In this document: in pieces, positions 58,368-64,000 of the stretch
How positions within the stretch are numbered: the first letter of the stretch is position 1
Layout of the letters: each line of letters begins with the position of its first letter
Source: Tetradesmus obliquus
Taxonomy: Eukaryota > Chlorophyta > Chlorophyceae > Sphaeropleales > Scenedesmaceae
Length of the DNA stretch: 64,000 nt
Assembly (NCBI GenBank): GCA_030272155.1
Contig: CP126194.1
Coordinates: 5,695,501 to 5,759,500 of the forward strand
Direction: 5' to 3'
Program-made: the position numbers and the translations under genes
Notes under the pieces: generated by a model
Told to the model about the DNA's origin: nothing
Seen by the model: only the letters and a program-made list of their open reading frames with translations
The model's database searches: none

Positions 58368-60650
58368 TCAGTTGTAGACTGCCCGGTACCAGTCGCTGTT
58401 CTGGTTCTGCACCCTGCAGGCCCTCAGCAGCTCATACTGCTGCCAGTCTGTCTTCACCACTTCGGACTCCAGCTGCTTCTGGGAGGAGTCTGGGAGGGTG
58501 TTGGCAGCCTGCGGCTTGGCTGCCTTGGGGCAGGCCTGGCGCCGCACGACTGCTACAGTTGCAGTGGGCTCAGGCTCGTCAGCAGCTGTGTCACACTGGT
58601 CCTGCAGGTTCAGCCCGTCCTGGCCGTCATTGCTGCTGGAGGGGGCAGCTGCCAGGGGGTCCGTGCTGGCCACGTGATTGGGAACGGCCACCTGCAGTGC
58701 AGCAGCAGCATGCACACCATCAGAATGACATACACCACACACGTAAATGTGTGCTAGTATTAGTAAGCCATAGCATGCAGGGAGCAGCTGCTGCGGCAGC
58801 CAGCTACTCACCAAGCTCGCCATAGTGCTGTCGCAGCTGGGCACTGCCGGGCAGGCCAGCACTGGGGCGACCTGGTGGGACACGTTGCCGTGGTTGGTGG
58901 CCTTGGGGGAGGGGCCGTGGGAGAGGCTGAAGGACATGGGGTCACGAGAGAGGCCCATGACAAAGTTGAGGCACTTGTGCCCCAACCTGAAAGCGCACAC
59001 TGTTGCAAAGAACATAATAGCCATGCTGATGACTGTAAGTTGCTCAGAAAGTCGAAAGTAGGAACAGGAAAGTAAGTTGGCAAGCTTGTAGTAGCTTGAA
59101 TGCCAAGACTTTAGTGAAAACTGGCAACTGCACCTGTGCTTATTAAGGGCTCCAGACGGCCCAGTGGTCGAGCTCACGACTGCTCAACTGCCAACTGAGT
59201 TGAGTTGAGCTGGCAGGGAGCTTACCTGTCAAGTCTTTGTCAGACACGTCCTTGTGAAGAATGTGAGAGCGAACTTGAGGCTGGCAGCGGGATGGGCGCC
59301 ACCTTTCCCGCCAAAGTTTGCCAGGTGTCTTGTGCTTGTACGCAGCACACAAAAGACAGAAAACAAAAAATAATCATAACTGATTTTTCTGGTTGGATAT
59401 CAGCCTCACCTGATGCTGAGAGCAATGTTCGCTCCGTCTCAACTCATCGGTCGAGCTCTGAGCTGAGGTCGATGTGCTAAAAGTGTCCGCTCGACTTCTG
59501 CACCTGCTGCAAGCAGCAAGACGACGCATTTGCAAAGTAACATTTTATTGTGCTGCAAAATGCACAGATGACTTCCCATGCTGCTTCCCAGCTGGTCCTG
59601 CAGGTCTGCTGCTGTGTGGCAGGTCGGCTGCTGTGTGGCAGGTCTCTGCTGCTTAGTTGTCAGCTGTCATTGCTGATTATTATCATGATACAACTGTGGA
59701 ACAGGTGCAAATGCACATGATCTGTTACAGCAGTTAGTTTCATCTTGCAATCATAGCAGGCTTACCAAATGCACCAAATGAGATTGAAGCTTGGGGGGCG
59801 GCATAACAAGCTCGTGCTGAGCCAGTAGGAAGCAGGTGCTTGCTGCCGAGGTGCACTGTGGACAATGGGTTGGAGTTTTGGAGCTTGAGTGTGACCAACT
59901 CCATCTGCAAGCATGTAGGAAGCAGCAGCATTGAGGTTTGAGTGAACTGGGTGCACTGTCCTTAATACGTGGAAGAGTCCTGCAAGTTGCTTCTGTGTCT
60001 CAAACGCTGCAGATGCATATAGAAGTACATCTGAGCTTTCAGCACAGGCAAGGCAGCTGGCGTCGATGGCATTGCATGAGTGATTGCGTAGCAGAAGCGG
60101 CTATTAGCAGTGCATCAAAGCACAGCAGCTACTGAGGAGTAGGGTCACACTGCATGCCAAGTGGCACTTGCAGGATTGCTAGTTTCTGGCTGAGGAGGTT
60201 ACAAGCAAGCACCTGAATGAAGTGCTCACCCACCAGGCTCCTCCGGAGGGCAGTTTCCAATGGCAGCCGCAGGAGAAGGGCGCTTGAGGGATGGCAGCTG
60301 CAGTCACAGTAGTGTTCATGCTGCTGCTGTACAATTACTGCTGCCTTTCGGCTGCAGCACGCTGCTGCGTCCACCACCAATGAAACTGGCAGCTCTGCTG
60401 TTGGAAGCTTCAAGCTCGACGTTGATGCTGCCGCAGCAGGCGGCCTGGTGGTTGAGTGAGGAGGACTGATGCCGTTGCTGTTGGTAGCTCCCCCAATGCG
60501 GCACGTGTGCTGCAAACATAACAAAGTTGACAGTGTAGTAGCAATAAGGTTTATGCTGCGATGTCCGCGTTGACCGTGACATTGACAGACATCAGCAGTA
60601 CTCACCATCAGCAGTACTGCTTGACTAGCCAACATGCCTAGCACCGCCAT
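58368..60650 (-). CDS. Predicted single-pass membrane protein, unrecognised family
   Basis: Five exons join in consistent phase: 60650-60606, 60509-60234, 59904-59766, 59032-58812, 58691-58368, giving about 335 residues. Exon 1 is a short hydrophobic signal-like segment (MAVLGMLASQAVLLM). The presumed luminal part contains KLPTAELPVSLVVDAAACC, a His/Cys-rich HEHYCDCSCH stretch and LVTLKLQNSNPLSTVHLG. A transmembrane helix (VISMAIMFFATVCAF) opens exon 4, followed by a basic-polar tail (RLGHKCLNFVMGLSRDPMS) and a Pro/Ala/Gln-rich cytosolic end (DWYRAVYN). This layout suggests a type I membrane protein of the secretory pathway. The 733-nt third intron may hide another exon, and the exon 2 donor could be at GTGGGT or at GTGAGC four bases on; the first keeps the frame. 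I do not recognise the family and propose no function. Confidence 0.6.
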
Positions 60651-61084
60651 TATACTGTGACGTGTACTGTTTTCCTGCTTTGAAGACTCGTAGACGCCTT
60701 CACGGTTGTCCTGCGGACCAACAGCTGCAAACAGACGCTTCCGGCCGAGGCAGTTCAGGCGTGTTTTGCGGCGTCATGGGCTATGTGTGCAGGTATCTTC
60801 GCTATGTTACGTTATAATACCCGCAGTCTAGCGTGTTGGCTTGGCAGAAAGACACTGTAGCTGAGCGGTGCCCAACTTCATCCAGCGCTTCGTGTTCTGT
60901 TATGTTGCGGTTTGACCGAGTAGGTTAGTGACTGCAGGCCGTACGCCACCGTGAACCTCGGATATTTAGTTTATACGTAGCCTTGTTGTTTGTCCTGTCG
61001 CTGGGGTGCGTTTGCTTTGCCACGTCGAGCTTGCAGTTGTGACAGCTGTGCACCTCGTTTTAATTTGAATTTGACTGGACCATT

Positions 61085-61219
61085 ATGAAACAATTGGGCA
61101 CCCAGGCAGAGCCGACTGAGAAACAGCAGCAGTCATGCGGCTTGGTTTACGTTCAAAATGTTTGGCTTTGCCTGTATTACTTCGAGCGCCCCGCAGCGTA
61201 TAGGCGCTTGTCTTTGGAG
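61085..61219 (+). CDS. Possible first exon of an unrecognised plus-strand gene
   Basis: An ATG opens 45 codons (MKQLGTQAEPTEKQQQS, then a LVYVQNVWLCLYYF stretch) ending at GAG|GTGGGT, a usable donor. It sits 435 bp from the start of the divergent membrane-protein gene, an arrangement compatible with a shared promoter. No downstream exon could be identified in the remaining 2.8 kb. The frame may equally stop at 61351 as an unspliced 88-codon reading frame, or be fortuitous. Confidence 0.25.
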
Positions 61220-64000
61220 GTGGGTTCGGCAGGCAGCTGTGGAGCTAGCAGCGGCCAGCAGCAGACATCTACAACAGCAGCTCCTCCTGCTGCTGCCGTG
61301 CAACCTGTGATGATGTGTTTGCTGGTCCGGTCTTCTGCTGAACAACGCTGATCAGCATAACAATTTCTTGCTGCTCTTGATGTCAGCATGCGCGCCGCCC
61401 TTCGCGTGCGCACACAAGAGTCAAGACCTCCACACAACAATGCCAGCTTGAGTAATCATAGATTACCCAGGTTCAGCTGCTACGCATACAATATGTGCAA
61501 CCAGCAGATAATCAAAGCATGCAATCAGTGGGCTCGCAGCAGCAACAGCAGCACAACCGCATGCGCATGCATCGAGCTCAGTGATGCAAGTCTCAGGCAT
61601 GCAACAGCTGTTGCCTTGGCCTGCGCTTGACTCTGGTAATCCAGCGCGATTGGACATGACAGTACAGCAACCAAAGGCCATAGTGAAGTATTAGCCTCAT
61701 GCGCAAAGCGTGCATCATCATCCATGGCTGGCCAATATGCAATCGGCAGCAAGCTACACCCATCTCATGGACTGACACACGTCAGCACTGCAAATATATC
61801 AATCCTAAACCCTGACACAAGGAGGAGCATGCGTTGCACTGTAGACATTGTGTTGCCACTGCAGCAGTCGAGTGACCAAATCTCTCAACACCCTGCACAT
61901 ATCTGCACTGTGGTGCAAGACCGAAAGCCACCCAACACAACCACACGAGAGCCACAGTGCGTAGTTTTGGGCCATTATCCGCACATTCAGGCTGGACCCT
62001 GTGGTACAAGAAAAGATGCATGTGCTCACAGCAACAGAACAACTGCACTGGCACAACAAGGCTGGTCAGGGTGATGATGCGAGCAGTGCTTCCGTACTAC
62101 GTAGTAGCAAGACGGTTGAGCCCCGCAGTGTTTCAAGCACACACAGGGGCAGCAAACCCTTGGTGCCACTGTTGTCAGGCGCATGAAGCGGGACACGAAC
62201 CAAAGTGTACACAAACCACAAAGCAGAGTGCGGCCTAGTAAGGGACGCCATGTAGCAGCAGCAACTGCTGGCACCTGCTGCAGCAGCAAGCACTAGTATG
62301 AAGCAGGCGAGAATACAACGCGGTAGTAAAATGCGGCAGGGCGTCAGAGCGCTGCTGGTGCTCACAACCGCCGTTTTCAATAGCAAACAATGACAACGCA
62401 CATCGCACGCCATAGCACCCCAAAGGCGGCCGGCATTCCATTGATATGCAGCTGGTGGTGTAGCCTGCCAGCCTGTGAGACTGTGATGATATAACAAAAG
62501 CTGTCACTTGAACCCCAACGCACCAAAAACACATGCCACCTTCAAAGCACATTCATGGTATTCCTGATGAAGACAAGCCTGCTGAAGGGTGTCACAGCTG
62601 TCACCTGCATGCAGCCTGCAGGCAAGCTGCAGCAGCAAACACGTTCAAGCAGCGTCCAGCAACCTTTCACTGGGTTAATGGTTAGAAACGGAGGGGGATG
62701 GTTGCAACTGAACTGCGCTGAGCGATCCTCCCAGTGGCTAGCGCCAGATGATACAGCAACCCATGCACGTTATCACATCCCGCAGGCACATCCCTGCGTT
62801 TCAAACCCATGCACGTTATCACATCCCGCAGGCACATCCCTGCGTTCTGTGGTGAGCAAGTCAAGACGCACAACAGGTCGCCGGCATGCCTTATGCAGCC
62901 AACAACCGCACCCGCAACTCACAATGGTTCATGTACCGCCTCCCTTGCACCCCACCAAGCAGACACTGTTATGCTGTGGCTGTTTGCGCCTTTTCCTGTG
63001 AAAACGTGATGAGCCACATACAAGACGGTTTGTGGTACCCCAGGTGACTGCATGCGCAGCCCTGTTGACTTCTGCATGCATGAGACGTGCCAAGGTTCAA
63101 CCCACGTGCCAACATTGCACCCAAGTATGCACACAACTGCGCTGTTTGCCGAGTGTTGAGCCTGCATGCCGCACCAACTGGAGGCCCTCTCTGGCAGCTT
63201 AATGTACATGCAGCAGCCAACATTGAACCCACAGGCACACATGCCTCAGATAATGACGCAGTGGGACGCGCTGTTGCTGCTCATATGCCGGTTTAGGTAA
63301 CTGTCACAGGGCTGTGAGGTCGAAAGTGTGTGAGAGAACATGTGGCAAGAACAGTGTGTGTGATGAATGTGTGAAACAGCCCTCAAGTATTTGGCAGGCA
63401 GCACTGCACCAGCAACAATCCCAATGCACGTGTGTACAGGTCACCAGCTGGTTGACGGCACGACATGCATGTGCACGAGCAAGTGCATTGGGACATGCTC
63501 ACCAACACCAACCAAGCCAACCTCCCCATGCACCTATCATAACCGCTCACAACATGTCCTGGCGTTTTACAACATTTCTGAAGCACCCTGTTGATCAAAA
63601 GGGCACAACACATGCTGCTATGGCATCGCCCTGCATCTCGTCAACCCAGCACTCACAGGTAGACAACATAAGCATCTGGAGTATGCAGCCAGTTTATGAT
63701 CGACCTTCCGCCACGGTTCACTGCTGAATGTTTGAACTTCACCAGAAGGCGCTTGCAACACGCATCATCACACAACCACACACATTGCATTCATCAGGGA
63801 CCACGGCAACCACCTAAACATCAAGACAACCAGTGACCGCCATCATCCAGCCACATGATGCACAACACGCCTCTGCATATCTCAGCACATCTTCCTCACA
63901 CACACAACAAAAACCATCACCATTTGTGTTACAATACAATACCCCATTTACAGCTGTGGCGGTGAAGAGGTGCCAGACCAGCAGCTGCAACGAGTGGTGC
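61220..64000. other. No recognised gene to the end of the window
   Basis: The DNA is CA-rich on the plus strand, with overlapping short frames on both strands and no domain, splice pattern or RNA gene that I can defend. It could be the long 3' untranslated region of a minus-strand gene beyond the window edge. A 46-bp tandem duplication lies at about 62761-62846. Confidence 0.4.
62761..62846. repeat. 46-bp tandem duplication
   Basis: CCATGCACGTTATCACATCC followed by CGCAGGCACATCCCTGCGTT occurs at 62761 and again at 62807. The two copies are identical over about 40 bp. Confidence 0.92.

Noticed and set aside
62761..62846. 46-bp duplication as an exon-edge array
   Set aside because: No adjacent exon is recognisable, so it cannot be assigned to the same phenomenon and is reported only as a tandem repeat.
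63085..63110. tRNA-like T-loop (AGGTTCAACCC)
   Set aside because: No A-box or foldable acceptor and anticodon arms were found upstream at the required spacing; no tRNA or rRNA could be identified anywhere in the window.

Overview
The window is nuclear DNA of a green alga, most likely a chlorophycean (Chlamydomonadales or Sphaeropleales grade; species not determinable from sequence alone). The evidence is that all recognisable genes are intron-dense with GT-AG introns. They include a plastid tocopherol/plastoquinone methyltransferase with a transit peptide, a land-plant-type UBP12/USP7 deubiquitinase with a MATH domain, and an axonemal-dynein assembly factor (cilia). TGTAA pentamers lie downstream of several stop codons, and CAG/CTG microsatellites saturate both introns and exons (polyQ, polyA, polyS tracts).

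Layout. 0.4-3.2 kb: DNAAF6/PIH1D3 (+), with a hAT-like element in intron 1. 4.3-15.0 kb: CNOT1, scaffold of the CCR4-NOT deadenylase (+). 16.3-30.2 kb: USP7/UBP12-type ubiquitin protease (+). 31.7-33.0 kb: a small secreted proline/glycine-rich protein (+). 33-36 kb: gene-poor DNA with telomere-like motifs, a GC-box-like run and a ~140-bp tandem repeat. 36.4-40.3 kb: a visibly more AT-rich island nearly free of CAG repeats, carrying a secreted GH24 (T4-type) lysozyme gene (-), a MULE-like element and a TA-flanked Tc1/pogo-like element with an HTH reading frame. 40.9-41.1 kb: a long near-perfect hairpin. 42.2-45.7 kb: VTE3 (-). 47.6-50.0 kb: TFIIA large subunit (-), divergent from BRE1/HUB at 51.0-57.6 kb (+). 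58.4-60.7 kb: an unrecognised single-pass membrane protein (-). 61-64 kb: no convincing gene beyond one possible first exon.

The genes do not form a pathway, but four act in RNA polymerase II gene expression or ubiquitin signalling: TFIIA-L (initiation), BRE1 (H2B ubiquitination), USP7 (deubiquitination) and CNOT1 (mRNA decay).

The most striking signal explains none of the genes individually. In CNOT1, USP7, VTE3 and BRE1, more than twenty introns carry one to four extra tandem copies of the terminal ~30-70 nt of the neighbouring exon. Each copy comes with its splice site and part of the intron (total period ~90-240 bp). Some arrays are almost identical (recent), others decay progressively away from the real exon. 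In one USP7 intron three copies are complete in-frame 36-nt cassettes with their own AG and GT borders. This looks like a genome-wide process of exon-edge tandem duplication that feeds intron growth, decoy splice sites and potentially new exons. All exon models here are read by eye from splice motifs, frame continuity and family resemblance; none is supported by transcripts.
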